Positions 8,709 through 15,548 are shown, counted from the first letter of the stretch. The stretch: DNA of 64,000 nt from Alkalihalobacillus alcalophilus ATCC 27647 = CGMCC 1.3604 (GCF_000292245.2 NZ_ALPT02000012.1:1-64000), one strand, 5' to 3'. A program made the numbers and translations. Notes: generated from the letters alone by a model not told the origin.

Positions 8709-9719
8709 TTATTGATATCGTTCTCTCCATTCATTTCGAATGCGATCATAGTTGTCTACAACCCAGTCAATATCTAAATCCATCGCATGATCTTTTAAAC
8801 TCTCCAGCGTTAACGGAGATTTCCCTTCAACCTCTGGATCGATAGGAATATGAAACCAATCAGCTTTAATTTGTTGCCCTTCTGTCGACAGCATAAAATC
8901 GATAAACTGCTGTGCCCCTTCTGGATTTGGACCATTTTCAATAATCGCGACAGGGTTCACGAGTACGGGTGTGTTTTCAGGAATATGGAAGTCCACCGAC
9001 TCGCCACGATCCTTCATTTGATACGCCATAAAATCAAACCCGACACCGATAGACGCTTCCCCCGTCGAGGCGGCTTGGGCAGGTGCACCACCAGAGTCAG
9101 GGAAACTACTTACATTCTCAACTAATGCATCAAAGTACTCCCAACCAGCCTCTTCGCCTTTGTCCATTAACTGACTTAAGACAAGCAAAGTAGCTGTACC
9201 AGATGCGGCCGGATTTGGAATTTGAATTTCTCCTGCCCACTTCTCATCTAGTAACTCATCCCATGTTTGTGGCAGTTCGGCTTCATCAACTAAATCGGTA
9301 TTATAAATTAACCCGAGAACAAATACTTCAAGTCCAACCCAACGATAATCTTCATGTCTCATTTTAATTCCGTCTTGATAAACGTCCCACTCTTTGGCAA
9401 GTTCAGGTGTATAAGCTCCGATGAAACCCCTTTCAATCGCAGATTCAAAAGGTAAAATGCCGCCCCCACCATACCAAACGTCCGCTTGCGGGTTATCCAT
9501 TTCAGCAATCATTTGATTTACTAATACATTTGTCCCTGCATAGTTAACATTGACCGGTATTCCCGTTTCTGCTTCAAATGCTTCAGCAATTTCACGTGTC
9601 ATATCTGGTGTTTCCGGTGAATATAACGAAACCGCTCCACCTTCAGCATCTGAGTTACCACAAGCAACTAAAAGGAATACTACCGTTAATAACATAGCTA
9701 CCCTAAGAAAACGACTCAC
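8709..9719 (-). CDS. ABC transporter substrate-binding lipoprotein
   Basis: This 336-residue extracellular binding protein has a lipoprotein signal peptide ending LLVAC (Cys at about 20). It has a two-lobed periplasmic-binding type II fold of the iron/2-aminoethylphosphonate family. Typical sequences are VNYAGTNVLVNQMIAEMDN, ADVWYGGGG and NPAASGTAT. The paired C-terminal tyrosines that bind iron in FbpA-type proteins are not obvious, so iron is not certain. It is the first gene of the importer operon, with GGGGGG upstream of ATG 9719. The genes around it suggest an insertion between otherwise conserved neighbours. Confidence 0.85.
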   Translation of the reverse strand: MSRFLRVAMLLTVVFLLVACGNSDAEGGAVSLYSPETPDMTREIAEAFEAETGIPVNVNYAGTNVLVNQMIAEMDNPQADVWYGGGGILPFESAIERGFIGAYTPELAKEWDVYQDGIKMRHEDYRWVGLEVFVLGLIYNTDLVDEAELPQTWDELLDEKWAGEIQIPNPAASGTATLLVLSQLMDKGEEAGWEYFDALVENVSSFPDSGGAPAQAASTGEASIGVGFDFMAYQMKDRGESVDFHIPENTPVLVNPVAIIENGPNPEGAQQFIDFMLSTEGQQIKADWFHIPIDPEVEGKSPLTLESLKDHAMDLDIDWVVDNYDRIRNEWRERYQ

Positions 9720-9770
9720 TTTAAATCCCCCCTAAATGAATAAAACACTTCTCGTCCATTTTTTTCCCTA

Positions 9771-9830
9771 AAAAAGAGAAGAGATGTTTCCACCAACAAA
9801 TAAACGAATTTGTTGAGGTATTTCTCTTCT
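9771..9830 (-). promoter_or_regulatory. Leader hairpin with U-run upstream of the ABC importer (candidate attenuator)
   Basis: On the minus strand AGAAGAGA (9823-9830) pairs with TCTCTTCT (9777-9784), and an inner pair CAACAAA/TTTGTTG lies at 9794-9800 and 9809-9815. A run of T follows. The preceding gene has its own terminator at 9886-9936, so this one sits inside the importer leader. No riboswitch class was recognised. Confidence 0.5.
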
Positions 9831-9885
9831 GCTTTCTACCATGTATATGTTTTATAGAAATAGAGTTATTCTAGCTATTTTAAAA

Positions 9886-9936
9886 AGCCGCTAATATAGA
9901 GCTTTCGTAATATGCCCTTTTTATCTCTTACTAGCG
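9886..9936 (-). terminator. Terminator downstream of the Gly/Pro/Tyr-rich gene
   Basis: On the minus strand CCGCTA..AGAG (9924-9936) pairs with CTCTATATTAGCGG (about 9888-9901), followed by CTTTTTAAAA. Confidence 0.55.
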
Positions 9937-9998
9937 GATAAGCATTTACCTATTTATTCGCTCAAATATGTTATGAGCTTCTAATTTTAAAAAGTCGC

Positions 9999-10319
9999 TT
10001 AATAAAAACCCGGGTAATATGGATAAGGTGGATAATAAAAAGGTCCAGGTCCATAATACGGATTCAGCAAGGTACCAGCTGCTAAACCGCCTAATAAACC
10101 ACCAACAAATGGTCCTCCAAATCCAAAACCGAAACCAGGTCCGCCTCCCCAGCCAGGACGACCTCCCCAACCTCCTGGTCTAGGTCTGCCTCCCCAACCG
10201 CCAGGACGACGACCGGGACGTCCTCCCCAAGGTCTTCTTACCATTGAATGGTCAACTGAATGAGTAACAGGCATTTGTTGTCCCGTATAAAATGTATGCT
10301 CATATTGATTATTCATCAT
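9999..10319 (-). CDS. Gly/Arg/Pro/Tyr-rich small protein, possibly spore-surface
   Basis: This 106-residue low-complexity protein has an N-terminal polar part (1-30). A repeated tract of WGGRPG and PGGWGG units follows (about 30-62), then a Gly/Phe segment with a short hydrophobic stretch GGLLGGLAAGTLL (75-88). The tail is Pro/Tyr-rich. An AAAGGAGGT ribosome site lies before the ATG, so translation is probably strong. Proteins of this composition are common among spore coat or exosporium components of Bacilli, but that role is inferred from composition alone. It has its own terminator and lies in the accessory segment. Confidence 0.7.
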   Translation of the reverse strand: MMNNQYEHTFYTGQQMPVTHSVDHSMVRRPWGGRPGRRPGGWGGRPRPGGWGGRPGWGGGPGFGFGFGGPFVGGLLGGLAAGTLLNPYYGPGPFYYPPYPYYPGFY

Positions 10320-10755
10320 TATTTACCTCCTTTAATATAAAGCGAAGCCAGTTCGCTCAGACGAAACGATTTTTCTCGAGCTTCTAACAGGCTCAGCTGG
10401 ATGAACTAATGGTAACAGTATATGCATACGTCTAGAATTGTTTTGGGCAGGTAACTAATTTTGAAGAAAAAGAAAAGCTGACATCATTTTTTCTTAATAG
10501 GAAAATTGAAAGTACAAGCCAATTAATTGAATAAGGAAAAGCCGATACTCACCTTATCAAAGATAATAACGACCTTTTCTTACATATTACTTATACCCAC
10601 AGATAAAAAGGTTAGTTAAAATTAGATGCCCTTGCTGACTTACTTTTAGAAGGTGAAGAGGCATGACTGTTAGGGGATTAATAAAATTGGCGGGATAGGC
10701 TCAGTATTCGCAGTCTGATTATTCTCTCTACTATACTAATCAGACAATACATATT
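10320..10755. other. Gene-poor intergenic stretch with decayed coding traces
   Basis: No intact gene was found. It contains a partial copy (10537-10590) of the terminator unit found intact at 11798-11840. It also contains a short in-frame stretch reading LDALADLLLEGEEA and ending at TGA (10624-10668). A second short frame begins MTVRGLIKLAG and is broken by what looks like a one-base deletion. This reads as remnants of lost genes. Confidence 0.4.
10537..10590. repeat. Vestigial copy of an immunity-cassette terminator unit
   Basis: The 23 bases at 10537-10559 are identical to 11799-11821, with weaker similarity continuing to ATTACTTAT. The downstream stem arm is degraded here (ATAATAACGACC instead of GTAGTATCAGC), so this copy probably no longer folds well. 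Confidence 0.6.
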
Positions 10756-10794
10756 AAAAACGACATGCTCACATTTTAAGCATGTCGTTTTTTT
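10756..10794. terminator. Strong hairpin terminator after the small membrane protein gene
   Basis: The arms AAAAACGACATGCT (10756-10769) and AGCATGTCGTTTTT (10779-10792) are a perfect 14-base inverted repeat with A and T tails. It overlaps the stop codon region of the minus-strand gene at 10793. Confidence 0.8.
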
Positions 10795-10987
10795 AATATG
10801 TTTTTTTACTTCTAGGGGTAAAGAGTGTATACCCAATAGTAAATAATATCGGGAACCACAAAATAAAACTCAAAGCTTGACTATTAAAGAGTTCATCGCC
10901 TCTTATAAAATCAAAAATAGTCTTAAACGTAATAGTTACAAACAACGAAAGTACATAAAGTTTAAGGTGATATATCAAAAAAGCCAT
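10793..10987 (-). CDS. Small hypothetical membrane protein
   Basis: This protein of about 64 residues has two hydrophobic segments, about residues 1-22 and 42-57, separated by a polar FDFIRGDELFNSQ loop. It ends in a basic PRSKKTY tail. The start is uncertain. ATG 10987 is favoured, but TTG 11032 would add 15 residues, and neither has a strong ribosome site. The function is not recognised. It sits beside degenerate toxin/immunity genes, and small membrane proteins are sometimes immunity factors, but nothing in the sequence shows that. Confidence 0.5.
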   Translation of the reverse strand: MAFLIYHLKLYVLSLFVTITFKTIFDFIRGDELFNSQALSFILWFPILFTIGYTLFTPRSKKTY

Positions 10988-11106
10988 AACAACCGCCCCA
11001 TTTCCTATTTTTGTTAAATATAATTGTACCAAACTCTAATATACAAATATATGGTAAAAAAGGTTATGAAGGTACATTCACTGTGCAAAATAGATAACTT
11101 TTGTAG

Positions 11107-11283
11107 ATACATAGGAACAATGGTGGAGGTGGAGGCATAGGAGGAATTAGTATAATGAAAGCACGTCAGGTAAATAAATTCGTAAACGTACTAGAAACAA
11201 CTGCACATCAGTTTAAAGATTGGTATGTTAAAAATAAAACCCCAAGAAATGACACTATAAAAAGGACTGATAAAACTGAATAA
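11107..11283 (+). pseudogene. C-terminal remnant of a probable polymorphic toxin
   Basis: An open stretch of about 58 codons begins just after an in-frame TAG at 11104. It carries a glycine-rich linker (NNGGGGGIGGISI) followed by MKARQVNKFVNVLETTAHQF and a charged tail, ending at TAA 11281-11283. It has no ribosome site or N-terminal domain of its own. The last codons overlap the beginning of the DUF4279-like frame, as in toxin-immunity pairs. It is interpreted as the surviving 3' tip of a toxin gene. The toxin family is not recognised. Confidence 0.45.
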
Positions 11284-11797
11284 AGATATCATTATTGCGA
11301 TTAGCTTTTACACCGATTTAAACAAGAACCCCTTTAGTCATTTTAACCCTGATATTTTAACAAAAGGATTAAACATTCGACCTGTTCATACTCAAATTTA
11401 TAAAGATGAATCTAGTGGATTGGAGAATAGAAGTAGATTCCCCGGAAACCCTTGGTGTTCTTCTTGGATTTATCGAGAAGAAGCTATTAATTTTCAAGTC
11501 GACTTAGCCGATGATAGCCAACCTAAAGTAGAGCAGCTTTTAGAAAAACTGGATAATAAACTATTCACAGATAAGAATAAATCCTTCATCAAAGAATTTC
11601 AAAAAAATTATGAAGTGAATTGCGACCTACTTATTTTCACCTTTGGTTCAGAAACTATTAAAGAGTCTTTTGACATTCCTCACTCTTTATTAAAAAACTT
11701 AGTTGACATTAATGCCAAACTGGAAATTAATACCCATAGTAAACCACTCTCTTATTATAAAGAGCTGTATAAGTACCAGAAGCTTTTTGAAATATAG
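11276..11797 (+). CDS. DUF4279-like probable immunity protein with a non-canonical start
   Basis: The frame encodes about 173 residues resembling DUF4279 proteins. The N-terminal strand is IIIAISFYTDLNKNPFSHF, followed by DILTKGLNIRP, CSSWIYREEA and a helix SQPKVEQLLEKLDNKL. A later strand is NCDLLIFTFGSE. DUF4279 is often found with polymorphic toxins. No ATG, GTG or TTG is available until TTG 11420, which would remove the first 48 residues. The natural start seems to be CTG 11276, with AAAGGA about 8 bases upstream, overlapping the toxin stop. An ATG to CTG change may have silenced the gene or weakened its expression. Confidence 0.6.
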   Translation: MNKDIIIAISFYTDLNKNPFSHFNPDILTKGLNIRPVHTQIYKDESSGLENRSRFPGNPWCSSWIYREEAINFQVDLADDSQPKVEQLLEKLDNKLFTDKNKSFIKEFQKNYEVNCDLLIFTFGSETIKESFDIPHSLLKNLVDINAKLEINTHSKPLSYYKELYKYQKLFEI

Positions 11798-11840
11798 AAA
11801 AAGCCGATACTCACCTTATCACAGGTAGTATCAGCTTTCT
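11798..11840. terminator. Bidirectional terminator between converging immunity-like genes
   Basis: AAAGCCGATACTCACC (about 11800-11815) pairs with GGTAGTATCAGCTTT (11824-11838), allowing small mismatches, with A and T tracts outside. It separates the plus-strand DUF4279-like gene from the minus-strand gene ending at 11856. Confidence 0.75.
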
Positions 11841-11855
11841 CTCACAAAATCTATA

Positions 11856-12197
11856 TTACTTATTCTTCCATAGAATATGTTCATTTTTATCTTTTATAAA
11901 ATCAGGGCTATTGTCGGGAGTTATTTCGAATAGTTCCCCTTCTTCCATAAATTTTTCGTCTTCACTTCCTATTAAATTTATTATTGAAATACACTCGAAA
12001 GCAATACCTTGATATTCATAGTACCCCTCTTCATTTTCTGGGTCATCAGAGTCAGGGAAATCACCAGCATTATCTGAATTATAGTCAGTATCATATTTAA
12101 CAAATAACTTCCTACCATTTTCCCATTCAAGTATTACTTCCAATTTTCTATTCTTTTCATGGAGTGCAAAGAATTTCACGAATTCACTTAATATCAT
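11856..12197 (-). CDS. Probable immunity protein, copy 1 of a duplicated pair
   Basis: This 113-residue acidic cytosolic protein begins ILSEFVKFFALHEKNRKLEV and contains LEWENGRKLFVKYDT. An Asp/Glu-rich segment (FPDSDDPENEEGYYEY) is followed by the C-terminal ELFEITPDNSPDFIKDK. It is a close paralogue of the protein at 12965-13324, and the 3' third of the two genes is nearly identical in DNA. Its ATG overlaps the TGA of an upstream degenerate frame (ATGA) ending GAHIVPGRPIQ, the arrangement of a toxin C-terminus followed by its immunity gene. No named immunity family was recognised; the role is inferred from context and composition. Confidence 0.6.
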   Translation of the reverse strand: MILSEFVKFFALHEKNRKLEVILEWENGRKLFVKYDTDYNSDNAGDFPDSDDPENEEGYYEYQGIAFECISIINLIGSEDEKFMEEGELFEITPDNSPDFIKDKNEHILWKNK

Positions 12198-12310
12198 TGG
12201 ATAGGCCTCCCAGGTACAATATGTGCTCCAAGAACTGATCCTTACCGTTTATATACCTATTGTGACGATGCTTCAGCAACAAACAGTGGCAGAAACGTTG
12301 CTATATTGCC
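12194..12310 (-). pseudogene. Degenerate C-terminal end of a probable polymorphic toxin (copy 1)
   Basis: Read on the minus strand, one frame ends GSVLGAHIVPGRPIQ then TGA, overlapping the immunity ATG. A second frame just upstream reads GNIATFLPLFVAEASSQ and then stops. Both align with the better preserved remnant at 13321-13571 (GACIVPRRRNQ and SIATPTKIRT). The mixture of frames shows decay by indels. Confidence 0.5.
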
Positions 12311-12384
12311 TCCCTCTTTTTTGTATAACAATCAATTTATTTACTCATAATACAATATACCAAAGATTAAGGTGTGATCTGATC

Positions 12385-12903
12385 ATGTTACGTATTTTAC
12401 TTGTGAGCTTCCTGTTATTTACTTCGATTAATTCTAATCATTCTGCTGATAATTTAATCGATTATTATAAAGAAACAGATTTCAAAACCATAGAAGAAGC
12501 TATAAAAGATTTTGAACAACAAAAGCAACTTAGCTTAGTTCCACCTAATTACATTCCTTTTAAAGTATCTCACTCTTTCGGGAGATATATTGAAAAAGGA
12601 ACTTATAAAGGCCAATTACACTTAGAATATATAGATCAGCCTTCTAATAATGTTATTTCTATATTCGTTTCAGATGCATCCCAAGAATTCGCTCCAACAA
12701 AAGATGGCTCTGAAGAGATTATAAATAATAAAATACTTACGAAATATAATGTTGTTCAAAACGAGGAAGCAAATATTAGCAATTTAAGTTTTAAGTTGAA
12801 CGATAAAGCGTTTCTTATTCAGTTTATAACAAATAAAACAAATGAACCAATCGAAAAGGAAAAAATGTTCAAAATTTTTGAGTCCATTATTGACAATAAC
12901 TAA
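12385..12903 (+). CDS. Secreted protein with a DUF4367-like domain
   Basis: The protein has 172 residues. An N-terminal hydrophobic signal (LRILLVSFLLFTSI) is followed by the coil-prone DFKTIEEAIKDFEQQ. A beta-rich domain follows, beginning SLVPPNYIPFKVSHS and continuing with LHLEYIDQ, ISIFVSD and KAFLIQFITN. It closes with a helix ending KMFKIFESI. This pattern resembles DUF4367 domains, which occur on extracellular parts of Bacillus membrane or sporulation proteins. ATG 12385 with AAGGTG upstream is preferred; the frame is open to 12223 but that part reads through decayed toxin DNA. It lies between the two paralogous immunity genes on the opposite strand. Its role is unknown. Confidence 0.55.
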   Translation: MLRILLVSFLLFTSINSNHSADNLIDYYKETDFKTIEEAIKDFEQQKQLSLVPPNYIPFKVSHSFGRYIEKGTYKGQLHLEYIDQPSNNVISIFVSDASQEFAPTKDGSEEIINNKILTKYNVVQNEEANISNLSFKLNDKAFLIQFITNKTNEPIEKEKMFKIFESIIDNN

Positions 12904-12964
12904 AACAAACATAAAAGAAAATAGACTTTGCGATATCTGACTGCTACTCTTGGCCACCGATATG

Positions 12965-13324
12965 CTAAGAGAAGGACTGATTTTTCTTCCATAGTATATT
13001 TTCATTTTTATCTTTTATAAGATCAGGGCTATTGTCGGGAGTTATTTCGAATAGTTCCCCTTCTTCCATAAATTTTTCGTCTTCACTTCCTATTAAATTT
13101 ATTATTGAAATACACCAAAAAGCAATAGCTTGAAATTCATAATACTCCTCTTCATTTTCTGGGTCATCAGAATCAGGGAATCCATCCGCATTATCTGAAT
13201 TATATTCTGTATCATATTTAACTAATAATTTCCTACCATTTTTCCATTCAAGGATTAATTCCAATTTTCTATTCTTTTCATTCCACGAAAAAAATTTTGC
13301 AAATTCACTTAAGTAAATAATCAT
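12965..13324 (-). CDS. Probable immunity protein, copy 2 of a duplicated pair
   Basis: This 119-residue acidic protein is paralogous to the one at 11856-12197. Shared features are LSEFxKFF, EKNRKLE, NGRKLxVKYDT, FPDSDDPENEE and the near-identical stretch CISIINLIGSEDEKFMEE. About 110 bases of their 3' parts (13002-13110 versus 11881-11990) differ at only a few positions, implying recent duplication or gene conversion. Unlike copy 1 it lacks the adjacent terminator and ends with a slightly longer tail. Its ATG overlaps the TGA of the upstream toxin remnant. The function is inferred from this arrangement. Confidence 0.6.
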   Translation of the reverse strand: MIIYLSEFAKFFSWNEKNRKLELILEWKNGRKLLVKYDTEYNSDNADGFPDSDDPENEEEYYEFQAIAFWCISIINLIGSEDEKFMEEGELFEITPDNSPDLIKDKNENILWKKNQSFS

Positions 13325-13571
13325 TGGTTTCGCCTCCTAGGTACAATACATGCTCCAGTATTTGAAGAGTAGGTAGTCCTAATCTTAGTTGGTGTTGCTA
13401 TACTATCTTTAGAAAACCAAATGTTTTGATTAAAGTTTACACTTGCCAATTCATCATTTAAAGCTTTTTTTCTGCTCATACCGAAGCTGTTTGAATCCAG
13501 TCAAAAACAATATTGCCATTAACATCATCAATAAGTGACTCCCTTTTGATTGCTTCACTGTTTAATTTCAT
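13321..13571 (-). pseudogene. Degenerate C-terminal fragment of a probable polymorphic toxin (copy 2)
   Basis: On the minus strand, one frame runs from MKLNSEAIKRESLIDD through NGNIVFDWIQTASV and stops. The next frame takes up GMSRKKALNDELASV, then NIWFSKDSIATPTK, and ends GACIVPRRRNQ with a TGA overlapping the immunity ATG. One indel near 13480-13495 would join them into about 85 residues. There is no conserved upstream toxin body; beyond 13571 lies only about 115 bases of unassigned sequence before the rpsI terminator. The toxin activity is not recognised. Confidence 0.5.
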
Positions 13572-13687
13572 TCATTTAATGTATTTCATCTTTTAGTCTA
13601 AACATAGGAAATATCACATCTGTTGCCTTTTTATTTCTAACTTACGCGTGTGCAAATCCTGATGCTGTTCAAAGACCTGAGAACATG

Positions 13688-13720
13688 AAAAAAAACCAAC
13701 CATAAGCGGTTGGTTTTTTT
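13688..13720 (-). terminator. Terminator of the rplM-rpsI operon
   Basis: AAAAACCAACC and GGTTGGTTTTT form a perfect stem with a short loop and a T-run on the minus strand, 15 bases after the rpsI stop. Confidence 0.85.
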
Positions 13721-13735
13721 GTAAAACTGCAAATA

Positions 13736-14128
13736 TTAACGTTTCGAGAACTGAGGTGCACGACGTGCTGCTTTAAGACCGTATTTTTTACGCTCTTTCA
13801 TACGTGCATCACGAGTTAAGAATCCAGCTGTTTTTAATGCTGGACGGTTGTCTGGGTCTACAGTAAGTAGAGCACGCGCGATACCGTGACGGATCGCACC
13901 AGCTTGACCAGTGTAACCACCACCGTTAACGTTAACGTGAATGTCGTATTGACCTTCAACGCCTGTTTCAACTAGTGGTTGCTTAACGATAAGCTTTAAA
14001 GTTTCAAGATTAAAATATTCATCCATTTCGCGGCCGTTAATAACTACACGACCATCGCCAGGCAATAGACGTACACGAGCAACCGAGTGCTTACGACGAC
14101 CAGTACCGTAATATTGTACTTGTGCCAA
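13736..14128 (-). CDS. rpsI: 30S ribosomal protein S9
   Basis: This 130-residue protein starts AQVQYYGTGRRKHSVARVRL and ends with the basic tail RRAPQFSKR that reaches the ribosomal P site. Length and motifs (NGGGYTGQAGAIRHGIARAL) match bacterial S9 throughout. It is co-transcribed 20 bases after rplM and is followed by a terminator. It marks the right border of the conserved backbone; the next minus-strand DNA downstream is the toxin/immunity island. Confidence 0.98.
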   Translation of the reverse strand: MAQVQYYGTGRRKHSVARVRLLPGDGRVVINGREMDEYFNLETLKLIVKQPLVETGVEGQYDIHVNVNGGGYTGQAGAIRHGIARALLTVDPDNRPALKTAGFLTRDARMKERKKYGLKAARRAPQFSKR

Positions 14129-14148
14129 GATAATACCCTCCCTATCTA

Positions 14149-14586
14149 TTAACCACGAAGTTCGTATGCTTCTGGTTTTTGAGCTTGATGATTGTGTTCG
14201 CTACCAGCAAATACATGAAGTTTCATGCCTTGTTTACGACCAAGAGTGTTCTTTGGAAGCATCCCTTTGATTGCAAGTTCAAGCATACGCTCAGGTTTGT
14301 TTGCGCGCATGTCGCCAGCTGTTGTTTGTTTTAAACCACCTGGGTGATTTGTGTGACGGTAGTAAATTTTGTCTTTTAATTTATTACCTGTTAATTCGAT
14401 TTTTGCAGCATTGATGATGATAACGTGATCACCAGTATCAACGTGTGGAGTGAATGTTGGTTTGTGCTTACCACGTAGGATAGAAGCAACCTCTGAAGCT
14501 AGACGACCAAGTGTTTGACCTTCTGCATCAACAACATACCACTTACGATCAACTTCATTTGGCTTTGCCATATATGTTGTACGCAT
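14149..14586 (-). CDS. rplM: 50S ribosomal protein L13
   Basis: The protein has 145 residues. MRTTYMAKPNEVDRKWYVVD, GRLASEVASILRGKHKP and the tail HQAQKPEAYELRG are typical of L13, an early-assembly large subunit protein. An AGGAGG site precedes ATG 14586. It is first in the rplM-rpsI operon and has its own promoter and a long leader where an L13 autoregulatory RNA is expected. Confidence 0.98.
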   Translation of the reverse strand: MRTTYMAKPNEVDRKWYVVDAEGQTLGRLASEVASILRGKHKPTFTPHVDTGDHVIIINAAKIELTGNKLKDKIYYRHTNHPGGLKQTTAGDMRANKPERMLELAIKGMLPKNTLGRKQGMKLHVFAGSEHNHQAQKPEAYELRG

Positions 14587-14702
14587 GAATTTTACCTCCT
14601 AAAAACGCTCGCGTTCATTTCTTTTTTATTTTACTTAAAACCATTGTCTCTTGTAACATTCCGCAACCCGGGGCTAGTGGGTTTTTAGAATTACCATCTA
14701 AC
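14587..14702 (-). promoter_or_regulatory. Probable L13 leader RNA
   Basis: This is an untranslated leader of about 115 bases between the promoter at 14703-14731 and rplM. It contains ACCCACTAGCCCCGGGTT and a later GC-rich palindromic stretch AACGCGAGCG shortly before the ribosome site. The L13 leader motif is known in this position in Bacillota. I infer it from position and did not confirm the fold. Confidence 0.5.
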
Positions 14703-14731
14703 ATCATATAATATCTGAAACCCAATGTCAA
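14703..14731 (-). promoter_or_regulatory. Sigma-A promoter of rplM-rpsI
   Basis: On the minus strand TTGACA (14726-14731) and TATGAT (14703-14708) have a 17-base spacer, in the space between truA and rplM. Confidence 0.8.
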
Positions 14732-14779
14732 CACGTTACACACGGCTTCGTTGCTTTTATTCTTATTTTTTTATCCTGT

Positions 14780-15535
14780 TTAAGAAAATATTGGTTCCGG
14801 GTAATTTACTTGATGAAGATACAGTCCATGACCAGGGGCTGTTTTGCCTGCTTTTGTCCGATCGCACCCTTCTATAATCGCCTGAAGCTCATGTGGGTCA
14901 CGTTTTCCAGTACCCACCTCAAGCAATGTGCCGACCATAATCCGAACCATATTATAAAGGAATCCATCGCCCTCGACGATAAATAATAGCTCATCACCCA
15001 CATGTTGAAGCTCAAGCCTTGTCACTGTCCTTATTTTGTCGATAACGCTCGTATTAGCCGCACAGAAGGCACTAAAGTCATGTTTGCCTAATATATGTTG
15101 TGCCGCTTCTTTTATCGCCTCGATGTCTAACATTTCTGTAAAGTGATAGCAGTGATTTCTTCTAAAAAGATCGCCTTCCTTAGTTAGAAGTATCCGATAC
15201 CGATATTGTTTGGAGATAGCGGAATAACGAGCATGGAAATCTTTTGAGACTTCTACTGCCTCGATGATACGTATATCAGCAGGTAATAAAGCATTAAGTG
15301 CCTTTGCCCAACGGGAGACAGGGATCGCGAGACTCGTCTCAAAATGAAACACTTGTCCCGTTGCATGCACCAGCGAATCGGTTCGCCCCGAAGAATGAAT
15401 ACGAAGCTCCTCGCCTTTATGAATCTTTTTCAAGCTAGCTTCGATTTCCCCTTGGATCGTTCGTTTTCCAGGTTGGACTTGATACCCTGCAAAATAAGTG
15501 CCTTCGTAGGCAACTTTACAAGCCATTTTTCTCAT
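14780..15535 (-). CDS. truA: tRNA pseudouridine synthase A (positions 38-40)
   Basis: This 251-residue enzyme converts uridines 38-40 of the tRNA anticodon arm to pseudouridine. The catalytic Asp lies in GRTDSLVHATGQ near residue 54. YRYRI and FLYNMVRIMVGTLLEVG are the family motifs in the second half. It follows ecfT by 13 bases and is probably in the same transcript as the ECF genes. ATG 15535 has AAGGAGAT upstream. Confidence 0.96.
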   Translation of the reverse strand: MRKMACKVAYEGTYFAGYQVQPGKRTIQGEIEASLKKIHKGEELRIHSSGRTDSLVHATGQVFHFETSLAIPVSRWAKALNALLPADIRIIEAVEVSKDFHARYSAISKQYRYRILLTKEGDLFRRNHCYHFTEMLDIEAIKEAAQHILGKHDFSAFCAANTSVIDKIRTVTRLELQHVGDELLFIVEGDGFLYNMVRIMVGTLLEVGTGKRDPHELQAIIEGCDRTKAGKTAPGHGLYLHQVNYPEPIFS

Positions 15536-15548
15536 TAGAAGTATCTCC

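Noticed and set aside
9946..10170. 74-codon frame overlapping the Gly/Pro/Tyr-rich gene in another phase, rich in Trp and Ser
   Set aside because: It is a frame shadow of the repetitive GC-rich region. The 9999-10319 frame has an excellent ribosome site, while this one has none.
12223..12384. Upstream part of the DUF4367-like frame
   Set aside because: The open frame extends here, but these codons run through decayed toxin DNA of the opposite strand. ATG 12385 has a ribosome site and directly precedes a signal peptide.
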